Assembly (NCBI GenBank): GCA_025210575.1
Contig: JAOARK010000473.1
Span: 1 to 20,127, forward strand
Length of the DNA: 20,127 nucleotides
From: Schleiferiaceae bacterium
Lineage (GTDB): Bacteria > Bacteroidota > Bacteroidia > Flavobacteriales > Schleiferiaceae
Direction: 5' to 3'
Below, piece after piece: positions 7,708 to 14,564 of the stretch (its first letter is position 1; each line of letters begins with the position of its first letter). The notes under the pieces were generated by a model that did no database searches, had not been told where the DNA came from, and saw only the letters and a program-made list of their open reading frames with translations. A program made the translations under genes and the position numbers.

Positions 7708-8476
7708 ATGCCAAAAATTCTTGAATCGCAGCAAGGCAATAGTCACGGTCTTCTATGTGACCCATGTGGCCATTTTCGGTGACCCAGACTTTTTCAACCC
7801 CTTTTGCCTTGTGTTGCTGAGTTAATGAATCAAAGGGAACAGCTTCATCAAGTTTGCCTGAAATAAATGATACCGAAGTGTTTTCTAATACATGCTCTCT
7901 ATTGGGTCGAAGCTTGAGGCCGTCTATGGTTTTAGTAATTCCATTGGTATCCATTGCAATGGCCTCTTCTATTAATTGGTCTATTACAGGTTTAAACAAT
8001 GCTCTAGTTTTTGAAGTAAAAAGCATTGGGATGGCATGGCGTGAAAAGATCTCTTTATTGTCTTTAACAATGCTCTTCAATCTTTCTCTATTGATCTTCT
8101 TTTCTGGAGTATCAGCAGCAGCTGAAGAAAAGAATAATAAGATCTTTTGTTTCAATTCGGGTTTTTGATCGGCCATCGCTAATGCCACATAACCTCCCAT
8201 ACTGTGCCCAATGATCGGAGCGTTTTCAACACCTAAATGATCCAACACCTTAAAGACCACTTTGGCCATGTCATCCATATGGTGTTCAGGAAATACCTCG
8301 GTTCTTCCATGGCCTGGAAGATCGATTAAAATCACTTGGTGTGTTTTGGATAGATCTTTGGCGTAGTAATGCCACATAGTTAAAGACTCTAAAAATCCAT
8401 GCAGCATAATAACAGGCGCACCCGTTCCATGTATTTCATAATACACCTCTTTCTTTTCGATGGTCGTTTTAGGCAT
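7706..8476 (-). CDS. Alpha/beta hydrolase
   Basis: A 256-residue cytoplasmic alpha/beta-hydrolase-fold protein. The oxyanion-hole motif is MLHGFLESLTMW (24-35), the nucleophile elbow is GHSMGGYVAL with Ser92, the acid is probably Asp210 in SGKLDEAVPF, and the base is His237 or His240 in ENGHMGHIED. The cap region (about 125-190) is short and Lys/Arg-rich. It resembles small esterase, lactonase or haloacid-type hydrolases of the HGF/GHSMGG group; the substrate cannot be read from sequence. No signal peptide is present. Its ATG lies one base after the TfoX-N gene stop, so the two are translationally coupled. It ends against the terminator of the convergent bacilliredoxin gene. Confidence 0.93.
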   Translation of the reverse strand: MPKTTIEKKEVYYEIHGTGAPVIMLHGFLESLTMWHYYAKDLSKTHQVILIDLPGHGRTEVFPEHHMDDMAKVVFKVLDHLGVENAPIIGHSMGGYVALAMADQKPELKQKILLFFSSAAADTPEKKINRERLKSIVKDNKEIFSRHAIPMLFTSKTRALFKPVIDQLIEEAIAMDTNGITKTIDGLKLRPNREHVLENTSVSFISGKLDEAVPFDSLTQQHKAKGVEKVWVTENGHMGHIEDRDYCLAAIQEFLA

Positions 8477-8477
8477 T

Positions 8478-8807
8478 TTAACTTGTTAATTCGGTATTAA
8501 ACTTTAATGCGAGTTCAATAAAGTAATTCAGGTTTTCTTCGCTGTCTATTCCATCTTGAGAAATAAATACATAGCCTTTCATAGGTCTGCCTGTGAAATC
8601 CATAATTCTGCAGCCTTCCATTTTCAATGCTTCATCCATGGCATCAGGACCAATCCTCGCCATCATCTCATTTTTGACAATACCTACACACATTTTCCCA
8701 TTGATCATGAAGGCAAGTCCGCCAAACATCTTCTTTTCTTCGAATAGAACTTTACGTTGATTGAGGTTTTGGGCAATGCGTTCTCCCAAGTATTCATCAA
8801 AGGCCAT
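8478..8807 (-). CDS. TfoX N-terminal domain protein
   Basis: A 109-residue stand-alone TfoX-N domain. The family pattern is visible: KKMFGGLAFMINGKMCVGIV (25-44), a strand ARIG (50-53), RIMDFTGRPMKGYVFI (67-82) and a C-terminal helix NLNYFIELALKFN. In gamma-proteobacteria TfoX/Sxy regulates competence, but those proteins also carry a C-terminal domain that is absent here. Short single-domain members are common in Bacteroidota and have no established role. I therefore do not infer competence. It is the first gene of a two-gene unit with the alpha/beta hydrolase. The upstream 54 bases hold no exact TAnnTTTG element. Confidence 0.88.
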   Translation of the reverse strand: MAFDEYLGERIAQNLNQRKVLFEEKKMFGGLAFMINGKMCVGIVKNEMMARIGPDAMDEALKMEGCRIMDFTGRPMKGYVFISQDGIDSEENLNYFIELALKFNTELTS

Positions 8808-8861
8808 TTATGTTGTCATTAGTTTCAAAAAAGGTACAGAAAAAGAAGTTTGGGTAATGAA

Positions 8862-9203
8862 TCAATCCAGATTTAATTCAATCATTGGGTCCCAGAAGAC
8901 CTTTGTTTTGAATTCTTTGATTTGATCATCCTCTACTTCAACACCTTCGGATTCTAACAATTGCTGCATAAGATTTTTGCCAGGAAAATGATGTTTGCCT
9001 GTTAACACGCCATTTCTGTTCACAACGCGATGTGCAGGTACGTCTATAATATCATGAGCAGCATTCATGGCATAACCTACCATTCTGCTTGAGCGAGCAG
9101 CGCCTAAGTATTTTGCTATGGCTCCATAGCTGGTTGCCCTACCTTCAGGTATCTTTTTTACAATGCCATAGACTTTTTCATAAAAATCATTTTGCTGGCT
9201 CAT
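8862..9203 (-). CDS. Alkyltransferase-like (ATL) protein, catalytically dead MGMT homologue
   Basis: A 113-residue protein with the DNA-binding domain of O6-alkylguanine-DNA alkyltransferases. It has GRATSYGAIAKYLGAARSSR (21-40), MVGYAMN (41-47) and the active-site segment VPAHRVV (55-61). In true MGMT/Ogt the segment is PCHRV; here Cys is Ala57. ATL proteins with Trp or Ala at that place bind O6-alkylguanine in DNA and recruit nucleotide excision repair without removing the alkyl group. Tyr26 and the Arg39/Arg40 finger that flip the base are retained. The MGMT N-terminal domain is absent, as expected for ATL. The start overlaps the end of trmB by 17 bases in another frame, so they form one transcription unit. 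Confidence 0.92.
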   Translation of the reverse strand: MSQQNDFYEKVYGIVKKIPEGRATSYGAIAKYLGAARSSRMVGYAMNAAHDIIDVPAHRVVNRNGVLTGKHHFPGKNLMQQLLESEGVEVEDDQIKEFKTKVFWDPMIELNLD

Positions 9204-9879
9204 CGTCTAAAGAAAATCTGATGTACGTGATGGCTTTTCCTTCTTCTAACCACTTTTGCTCGTAGTAAGTTTTGATGGTAAAAAGCACATTTTTTGGGTC
9301 GTGGTCTAAAAGCTGTTTGTAAATATCATGATAGGCTTCATGAACTGTACAACCTAAACATTCTATGATACCGTGTGTATAACCGTGTAGAAATTCACTG
9401 TCGCATTTTAAATGGACTACTCCTTCTGGCTTTAGAAATTTACGGTAGCGATCTAAAAATAGTGGATGCGTCAATCGGTGCTTAGCACGTTTGTATTTAA
9501 TCTGAGGATCCGGAAAAGTGATCCAGATCTCATCTACTTCATTTTCGGCAAAGAAGTTTTCAATTAGTTCAATCTGAGTGCGCAGGAAGGCAACGTTTTT
9601 CATCCCGGCTTCGTTACTCTTTTTCGCGCCTGTCCATAATCGAGCTCCTTTAATGTCAACTCCAATAAAGTTCTTATCGGGATATTTTTCAGCAAGACCA
9701 ACGGCATAATCTCCGTTGCCGCATGCCAGCTCTAAAACAATAGGGTTGTCATTCTTAAAAAAGACCGAATGCCATTTTCCCTTTAAGGGATGAGCCTGTT
9801 GTGCCTCCTCTCTTGAAGGTTGAAAAAGATGTGAAAACCCTTCGTTTTCTCTAAACCGTTTGAGCTTGTTTTTTGCCAT
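9187..9879 (-). CDS. trmB: tRNA (guanine-N7-)-methyltransferase
   Basis: Cytoplasmic SAM-dependent enzyme that makes m7G46 in the variable loop of tRNAs. The 230-residue length is normal. Motif I is LELACGNGDYAVGLA (49-63), the adenosine-binding acidic motif is FIGVDIKGARLW (71-82), and the TrmB signature EIWITFPDPQIKYKRAKHRL (117-136) is complete, followed by FLKPEGVVHLKCDSE. The N-terminal MAKNKLKRFRENE agrees with Bacteroidota TrmB, so the ATG at 9879 is well supported. An exact TATATTTG element lies only four bases upstream, which would leave the mRNA leaderless or nearly so. The ATL gene overlaps its 3' end by 17 bases. Confidence 0.95.
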   Translation of the reverse strand: MAKNKLKRFRENEGFSHLFQPSREEAQQAHPLKGKWHSVFFKNDNPIVLELACGNGDYAVGLAEKYPDKNFIGVDIKGARLWTGAKKSNEAGMKNVAFLRTQIELIENFFAENEVDEIWITFPDPQIKYKRAKHRLTHPLFLDRYRKFLKPEGVVHLKCDSEFLHGYTHGIIECLGCTVHEAYHDIYKQLLDHDPKNVLFTIKTYYEQKWLEEGKAITYIRFSLDDEPAK

Positions 9880-9883
9880 GGCG

Positions 9884-9891
9884 CAAATATA
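9884..9891 (-). promoter_or_regulatory. TAnnTTTG element at the very start of trmB
   Basis: TATATTTG on the minus strand matches the -7 consensus exactly and is separated from the trmB ATG by only four bases. Other exact copies here lie 17-22 bases before the start of the gene. Either transcription begins at or beside the ATG, or this is a chance match; no -33 TTG is visible at the usual distance. Confidence 0.4.
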
Positions 9892-9972
9892 AAATCATGT
9901 TTTCGATGGCCACAGTTTATTCATCTCGATAAGCGAAAGAAAATTCTTACATTTAACCTAGAAGATATTCCC

Positions 9973-10701
9973 ATGTCGAAGCGAAGAATTTCCATAAAAC
10001 CTATTCCCGAAAGGACCAAGATTGTAAAGAAGCCAATTCGCAAGATTCCAAGAAAGATTCCAATTCCTGATGTAAGTAATGACGATGATGACAATGACAC
10101 GGCTTCATCTTCGTCTAGCGGAACTTCTTCGGGAAGCACATCAGGGAGTTCTTCAACATCAACTCAATCAAGTTCAACATCAAATTCTGACGACATGCCA
10201 TTTATAGGAGAAGTAAAATTATTCGGAGGTAATTTCGCCCCTAGAGGTTGGGCCCTTTGTGATGGTCAGCTATTGCCAATCTCACAATATTCAGCTTTGT
10301 TTTCCATCTTAGGAACCATTTATGGAGGGGATGGTAGAACCACATTTGCTTTACCTGATTTGCGTGGACGCGTGCCTTTACACCCAGGAAACGGAATTGG
10401 ATTGACTCCAAGAGACATTGGTGACAAATTTGGTGAGGAACATGTTACATTAACGGAGCAGCAGTTGCCACCACACAACCACTCAAATCCTTCCATTTAT
10501 AAAGCAGAAGAAGCGGTGGATGCCTCATTTCAAGTAGCCAGCTCTGATTCTTTTGTTTCTGGAAAGACGCCATCAGGACAAGAGTTAGCGTTAGACTCTT
10601 CTTCCAATTCTGGAGGTGGACAATCCATCAATAACATGCAACCTAGTTTAGGAGTGAATTATATTATTTGCCTAGAAGGGATTTACCCCAGCAGATCATA
10701 A
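9973..10701 (+). CDS. Phage tail collar-domain (MdpB-like) protein with basic and Ser-rich N-terminal extension
   Basis: A 242-residue protein. From residue 75 it matches the tail-collar/microcystin-dependent-protein family: MPFIGEVKLFGGNFAPRGWA, CDGQLLPISQYSALFSILGT, YGGDGRTTFALPDLRGRVPL, then LTEQQLPPHNHS (160-171) and the closing NMQPSLGVNYIICLEGIYPS. Such proteins occur as phage tail fibres and as bacterial surface or extracellular proteins. In front are 74 unusual residues: a Lys/Arg/Pro/Ile-rich stretch (2-32, repeated KPI/RKIP), an acidic patch SNDDDDND, then a linker of almost only Ser, Thr and Gly (44-72). No signal peptide is present. An internal ATG at 10195 would give the plain family length, so the extension could be non-translated, but its open frame and biased composition argue that it is coding. 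No other phage gene is nearby. Confidence 0.87.
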   Translation: MSKRRISIKPIPERTKIVKKPIRKIPRKIPIPDVSNDDDDNDTASSSSSGTSSGSTSGSSSTSTQSSSTSNSDDMPFIGEVKLFGGNFAPRGWALCDGQLLPISQYSALFSILGTIYGGDGRTTFALPDLRGRVPLHPGNGIGLTPRDIGDKFGEEHVTLTEQQLPPHNHSNPSIYKAEEAVDASFQVASSDSFVSGKTPSGQELALDSSSNSGGGQSINNMQPSLGVNYIICLEGIYPSRS

Positions 10702-10705
10702 AATT

Positions 10706-10730
10706 AAAAAAGCCCGAAAGGGCTTTTTTT
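10706..10730. terminator. Bidirectional intrinsic terminator with GAAA tetraloop
   Basis: The stem AGCCC (10711-10715) / GGGCT (10720-10724) closes a GAAA tetraloop. An A-run (10706-10711) pairs with a T-run (10724-10730), so both strands show a hairpin followed by T residues. It lies between the converging collar-protein gene and the membrane-protein gene, whose stop codon at 10729-10731 lies at the end of the T-run. Confidence 0.92.
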
Positions 10731-11187
10731 ATTGTATTACAGGACTAACATTTGATTTTGAATTGTGACCTCCTGCCAACTTGAAACCTATCCAAGCCAT
10801 TGGGAAATAAGCGAACAATAAGTCAACACCTGTGAACCATGCCGGACCAGGAGCCATGAAGAAATTCACCATGATTCCTCCAATGAAAAACCAACCTCCC
10901 ATTCCCATAGCAAATGCGAACTTCTTAGTGGCTGCTACCTTTACTGTAACATATGCTCCGACTAATGTCCCTAATGCGTGGGCTAAAAATGGCATGATAA
11001 AATTCTTAGGTTCAAAAAAGGGTAATGCCGCTTTTAAACTTTCACCAGTCTGGTCATTCGGATCAAAACTCACTCCTTCGGGTAAAGGAATAACTGTAGT
11101 GCTAATGCTCACCAAAAACATATTAACAATACTGCCGATAACCACTCCCGCAATTACTGCAAGAATATTTTTCAGAATCGGATTCAT
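10729..11187 (-). CDS. Four-helix membrane protein of unknown function
   Basis: A 152-residue inner-membrane protein. Four hydrophobic segments are visible (7-29, 63-85, 90-111 and 117-138), with glycine-rich helix faces (VIAGVVIGS, HALGTLVGAYV, GMGGWFFIGG). The loop after helix 1 carries PLPEGVSFDPNDQTGESLKA, and the short C-terminus is polar. The sequence resembles small hypothetical membrane proteins in Bacteroidota that I recall only as conserved and unnamed. No transport or enzyme motif is present. It is a single gene, divergent from the T9SS cargo gene at 11280 and convergent with the collar-protein gene. A one-mismatch -7 element (11214-11221, minus) sits 26 bases upstream. Confidence 0.8.
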   Translation of the reverse strand: MNPILKNILAVIAGVVIGSIVNMFLVSISTTVIPLPEGVSFDPNDQTGESLKAALPFFEPKNFIMPFLAHALGTLVGAYVTVKVAATKKFAFAMGMGGWFFIGGIMVNFFMAPGPAWFTGVDLLFAYFPMAWIGFKLAGGHNSKSNVSPVIQ

Positions 11188-11279
11188 AGTGATGTAGTTT
11201 TAGATTAGAGGTGGAAAGATAGTCAAAGAATTTTGTAGCTTTTCCGTCCAATTGTGCATTCCGATATTCCATAATAAGC

Positions 11280-13220
11280 ATGAAAAATTTTACGCTATCT
11301 ATTCTACTGCTCCTCTGTTTTGGCACATTCGCACAGCATCATCCATACAGCGCAAAAACTATAGCTCCAGATGCAAAATCTGGAAACGGCCTGGGGGTTC
11401 AAGTTAGTTTAGATGGGCGCACTCTTCTTGTTTCATCAGTTGGAGATGATTATGACTCGATCGGGATGAATTATGTGCAGTCCGCTGGCTCTGCTTATTT
11501 CATGCAACTAGACAGTGTTGGGAATTTGCTGAATTCGCAAAAGATAGTTCCTTCAGAAAGAGGAAGTAGCGATTTTTTTGGTAGACAACTTGTTCTTGAA
11601 GGTAGTGAAGCGTTTATATCATCACCAGATGCCCTTGTCAAGAGTTCACCTGTGTCGTCTTTCGCGAGGGGAAAAGTGTTTTACTTCACCAAAGACAATG
11701 CAAATTACTGGCAAGAAGCTCAGCGCATAATCGCTCCAGATTCTTCGCAACACAGCTTTGGAGATGCCATTGCTTTTGAAGACTCTGCTTTGGCAGTTTC
11801 ATCCATTTCGGAACCAGCCGTAGGCTCTCCTCCAACTCAGTTTGCTGGAGCCGTATATATCTTTAGGAAAAATGCCAGCCAACAATGGGTGGCGTATGAT
11901 AAAATTTTTGCTTCAGATCCGCAGGTCTTTAATAAGTTTGGTCATGCACTTGCCCTTTCAGGAAATTCATTAGCGGTAGGTGATTATAGGAATGGTACAG
12001 ATTCAATCGGTCAAAACCCGAATTTTTCTACCGGTGCGGTCTATCTTTTCAAGGCCGATTCTATTGGTAATTGGATTGAAGTAAAGAAGATCACCGCACC
12101 AGATCGCTCTCACAATGATCAATTCGGCTTTTCTCTTTCAATGGATGAAGACGTTTTAGCCATTGGGTCACCCTACAATCATGCAGGTAACCTGGGTAGT
12201 CCACCCATAGATGATTGCGGAGCTGTGTATGTCTACGAGAAAAATGCATTGGGAAATTGGAATTTTGTACAAAAACTAGCTGCTCACGATCGGGATGACT
12301 ATCAAGAATATGGTTATGATGTTGAAGTACGAGATGATACGCTCTTAGTAGGTTCAACCAAACACAATTCCAACCATTCTGGCAGCCCTTTTGAAAAAGA
12401 AGGAGCAATGTTTATGTATGTAAAAGACAGCGTTGGTGTATGGAAACACTACAGCGAATTAAATGTTCCTTCGAGCACTGGTGCAGAGAAAATGGGCACA
12501 AGCGTTTCCTTTTATAATGGCCTAGTGGTTGGAGGAAGCCCAGAGCAATCTGATTCTAACATGAATGGAAATGGAGCTGCTTTTGTTTTTTATCACTGCC
12601 CTATAGACACGATTGACTTAGACACAACCGTTTGTAAATCTCTCTTGTCGCCCAGCGGCAAACATGTTTGGAAGTCTAGTGGCACGTACTTAGATACTTT
12701 GCAGAACATAAAAGGATGTGATAGCATTTTAAGAATAGCCCTTTCCATTGTAGATACCACTGTGATTTTAGATTCACTTACCGGTTCCTTTATTGCTCAA
12801 CAAGACACAGCTCTATACCAATGGGTAGATTGTGATAATAATTACCTGCCTATTGCTGGAGAAAATGGAAAGAGTTTTACGCCAACATCCAATGGAAGAT
12901 ATGCTGTAATAATTTACGCTGGATGCGCAGATACCAGTGGCTGCCATGTCATGAATAACGTAAACATCAAGGAAGATCAACTTTTGTCTCAAATAGAGTT
13001 GTTTCCCAATCCGGCAAACGAAAGAGTTCAAATAAACCTGCCTATGCAAATGGGAATAACCCAACTTGAAGTCTACAATTCTTTGGGAGCATTAATTGAC
13101 ATTAAACTCATTGCCGATCAAGGTTCAATCCAGACCGAAAACTACGAAGCTGGGGTTTACTATTTTCAATTTAAATGGAATGGATTTAAACGTACTTTCA
13201 AAATCCATGTAACACATTAG
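11280..13220 (+). CDS. Secreted seven-repeat FG-GAP propeller protein with T9SS type A sorting domain
   Basis: A 646-residue T9SS cargo. The signal peptide is MKNFTLSILLLLCFGTFAQ (1-19). Residues about 25-440 contain seven repeats of the form xFGxxLxLxxxxLAVGS: GLGVQVSLDGRTLLVSS, FFGRQLVLEG, SFGDAIAFED, KFGHALALSG, QFGFSLSMDE, EYGYDVEVRD and KMGTSVSFYN. Each is followed by a GAVYxFxKxxxGNW strand. This is the FG-GAP/integrin-alpha-like beta-propeller pattern, and seven copies fit one closed propeller. Then come a Cys-containing segment with GCDSILRI (about 440-495), an Ig-like segment LYQWVDCDNNYL to GCADTSGC (about 505-555), and a type A tail LFPNPANERVQI to FKIHVTH (574-646). It should be translocated by T9SS and anchored or released at the surface. 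Its ligand is unknown. The C-terminal part is related to the protein at 14565-16628. Confidence 0.93.
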   Translation: MKNFTLSILLLLCFGTFAQHHPYSAKTIAPDAKSGNGLGVQVSLDGRTLLVSSVGDDYDSIGMNYVQSAGSAYFMQLDSVGNLLNSQKIVPSERGSSDFFGRQLVLEGSEAFISSPDALVKSSPVSSFARGKVFYFTKDNANYWQEAQRIIAPDSSQHSFGDAIAFEDSALAVSSISEPAVGSPPTQFAGAVYIFRKNASQQWVAYDKIFASDPQVFNKFGHALALSGNSLAVGDYRNGTDSIGQNPNFSTGAVYLFKADSIGNWIEVKKITAPDRSHNDQFGFSLSMDEDVLAIGSPYNHAGNLGSPPIDDCGAVYVYEKNALGNWNFVQKLAAHDRDDYQEYGYDVEVRDDTLLVGSTKHNSNHSGSPFEKEGAMFMYVKDSVGVWKHYSELNVPSSTGAEKMGTSVSFYNGLVVGGSPEQSDSNMNGNGAAFVFYHCPIDTIDLDTTVCKSLLSPSGKHVWKSSGTYLDTLQNIKGCDSILRIALSIVDTTVILDSLTGSFIAQQDTALYQWVDCDNNYLPIAGENGKSFTPTSNGRYAVIIYAGCADTSGCHVMNNVNIKEDQLLSQIELFPNPANERVQINLPMQMGITQLEVYNSLGALIDIKLIADQGSIQTENYEAGVYYFQFKWNGFKRTFKIHVTH

Positions 13221-13222
13221 AG

Positions 13223-13576
13223 TTACTCTACGGCATATTCTAAGATAGATACGGCAAAATCAAACTCTCCTCCATCTCGCTTTAAGCGGATAGAATCTTG
13301 ATCAGAAATCCAAAAGGAACGAAACTCTTCGTTATACGTATGTCTTGTTTTGGCCTTATTTACTTGAATGTAATAATGCGCGGCATTGGCATGAAGTCCA
13401 GACCAGATGTTCTCGATCTTCCAAATTTTACCCTTTTCCGGGGTATGCCACTTTGTCCAACCTTCTACTTTGGTAAAGCTTAAAACTTTAGCTCTTTCAA
13501 ATCGAGGCTCCTGCGAGGAAGCAGATATTAATAGAAGAGCAAGTACTGGAATGATGGTGACTTTAAGTAATTTCAT
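13223..13576 (-). CDS. Small exported protein of unknown function
   Basis: A 117-residue protein from the chosen ATG at 13576. The frame extends to a TTG at 13687, but the ATG gives MKLLKVTIIPVLALLLISAS, a clean signal peptide, and avoids running through the TM2 gene at 13605-13814; I therefore reject the longer form. The mature ~97 residues have many aromatics (VEGWTKWHTPEKGKIWKIENIWSG, abbreviated motif W-x-x-W near 40-43, then HYYIQVN) and read as an all-beta domain. No Cys in the mature part, no lipobox and no catalytic motif. It is probably periplasmic. It follows the TM2 gene by 28 bases on the same strand, and its stop is two bases from that of the convergent T9SS cargo gene. Confidence 0.68.
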   Translation of the reverse strand: MKLLKVTIIPVLALLLISASSQEPRFERAKVLSFTKVEGWTKWHTPEKGKIWKIENIWSGLHANAAHYYIQVNKAKTRHTYNEEFRSFWISDQDSIRLKRDGGEFDFAVSILEYAVE

Positions 13577-13604
13577 AGATAGCAAGGTTTGTGAGCAATT
13601 AACT

Positions 13605-13814
13605 TTAGTGATGCATTCTTCTTTGAACGGAAATATAGATCTCGTTATTTTTTCTTTCCACCATTCCTGGAATTCTGAAAAGGTCAATGAAGGCCCAGAT
13701 ACCCAGACCGCCTGCAGTTATCCAATAAAGAATCTGTGTGCCTATTTTACCTAAATAGATATAGTGCAACCCAAAAAAGAACCAAAGTAAATAGCTAACT
13801 GCCGTTGATTTCAT
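13605..13814 (-). CDS. TM2-domain membrane protein
   Basis: A 69-residue protein with two membrane helices. AVSYLLWFFFGLHYIYLGKIGTQ, read in parts as helix 1 (5-17), the turn GLHYIYLGK (15-23) and helix 2 with TAGGLGIWAFIDLF (33-46), matches the TM2 domain pattern (small helix pair joined by a G-H-x-x-Y-L-G turn and ended by a D-L-F). TM2 proteins are widespread small membrane proteins without one general function. The short C-terminus is polar (IPGMVERKNNEIYISVQRR). The ATG at 13814 begins MKSTAVSYLLWFFF, the standard TM2 start. It lies upstream of the small exported protein, which may be co-transcribed. A one-mismatch -7 element (13830-13837, minus) sits 15 bases upstream. Confidence 0.82.
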   Translation of the reverse strand: MKSTAVSYLLWFFFGLHYIYLGKIGTQILYWITAGGLGIWAFIDLFRIPGMVERKNNEIYISVQRRMHH

Positions 13815-13847
13815 TGTGAAACTTTAAAGCGAATTTAGCATAATTCA

Positions 13848-14477
13848 CTAAAAAGATTCGAGCGCCAGCAATTGGTTATTGATCAATTTTTGCATTTCTG
13901 CCTGTACCGATTGCCCTTTGTCCTTGCCATACCATGTATGCAACATTTTGCCCAAGTTGGCTTTGAAATTTTCAGGATCTGCTGCTTTTAGTTTGCTTAC
14001 CTCATTTTGGATATTTTCTGGTCTTGGTCCCCAATTGCCAAGTTCCTCGCCAGTTTCAGGATCTACAATAATGAGTTTAGGAATAGCCTTGCCACCATTG
14101 GTTAAATAAGCATTCATTATTTCAGGGTGGTCGTCACGTAAAATGAGCTTTAAGTTGATGTTGCTGTTAGCCTTAGCCATCTTATTTAAGTAAGGTAGAA
14201 TTTGAGAGGCGTCTCCACACCAGCCTTCGGTTAAAACAAACCAATCTACAGGAAATTCAATTTTTTTAAGCGTGGCAATCAACTCCTCATTTAGTTCAGC
14301 CCTTTTATCAATTCGCTTCATGCGATGCAAATTCAATTGAGTGTTGTTTAAAAGTGCCTCAGACTGAACCTCACCAGTAACTATACCTTGTTCAGCCAAA
14401 TTAAACACCATAGACTGGTACTCAGAATAACTAAACGATTCTCGTATTTCCTTGAAATTTATTGTCGATTGCTCCAT
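13848..14477 (-). CDS. Thioredoxin-fold protein with WCGDA active site (Thioredoxin_9 type)
   Basis: A 209-residue cytoplasmic protein. The thioredoxin core is at about 75-175: DWFVLTEGWCGDASQILPYL places Cys87 at the redox site, and KAIPKLIIVD provides the cis-proline Pro133. The classic CxxC is reduced to CGDA, so the resolving cysteine is missing; a single-cysteine mechanism (protein-disulfide or low-molecular-weight thiol exchange) or a non-redox role is possible. The N-terminal ~70 residues are helical (INFKEIRESFSYSEYQSMVF) and the C-terminus is Lys/Gln-rich helix. Similar WCGD proteins are common in Bacteroidota and Firmicutes. No signal peptide. An exact TACTTTTG element lies 19 bases before the ATG, so it has its own promoter. 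The TM2 gene follows after 33 bases. Confidence 0.9.
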   Translation of the reverse strand: MEQSTINFKEIRESFSYSEYQSMVFNLAEQGIVTGEVQSEALLNNTQLNLHRMKRIDKRAELNEELIATLKKIEFPVDWFVLTEGWCGDASQILPYLNKMAKANSNINLKLILRDDHPEIMNAYLTNGGKAIPKLIIVDPETGEELGNWGPRPENIQNEVSKLKAADPENFKANLGKMLHTWYGKDKGQSVQAEMQKLINNQLLALESF

Positions 14478-14496
14478 GACTTTCTTAATTATGGAA

Positions 14497-14504
14497 CAAA
14501 AGTA
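14497..14504 (-). promoter_or_regulatory. -7 promoter element of the thioredoxin-like gene
   Basis: TACTTTTG on the minus strand is an exact TAnnTTTG match ending 19 bases before the ATG at 14477, the same spacing as at the bacilliredoxin gene. I find no good -33 element at 17-24 bases. Confidence 0.5.
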
Positions 14505-14564
14505 GAGGGAGGTGATCTGACTTTGAATGACTTAAGTCACATACAAATTTGACCTAAATCTAGC

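Noticed and set aside
8478..8807. TfoX as a sign of a competence system
   Set aside because: Only the N-terminal domain is present, no other competence gene is nearby, and such single-domain proteins are widespread without a known role in competence.
9921..10139. A minus-strand frame opposite the collar-protein N-terminus
   Set aside because: Its Ser/Glu/Asp-rich product is what the Ser- and Asp-coding repeats give when read backwards; it has no domain and lies over a promoter region.
9973..10701. Prophage or contractile injection system indicated by the tail-collar domain
   Set aside because: No sheath, tube, baseplate, capsid, terminase or integrase gene lies around it, and the collar family includes many non-phage bacterial proteins.
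13218..13230. TAGAG-TTA-CTCTA hairpin between the convergent stops as a terminator
   Set aside because: Only five AT-rich pairs and no T-run on either strand.
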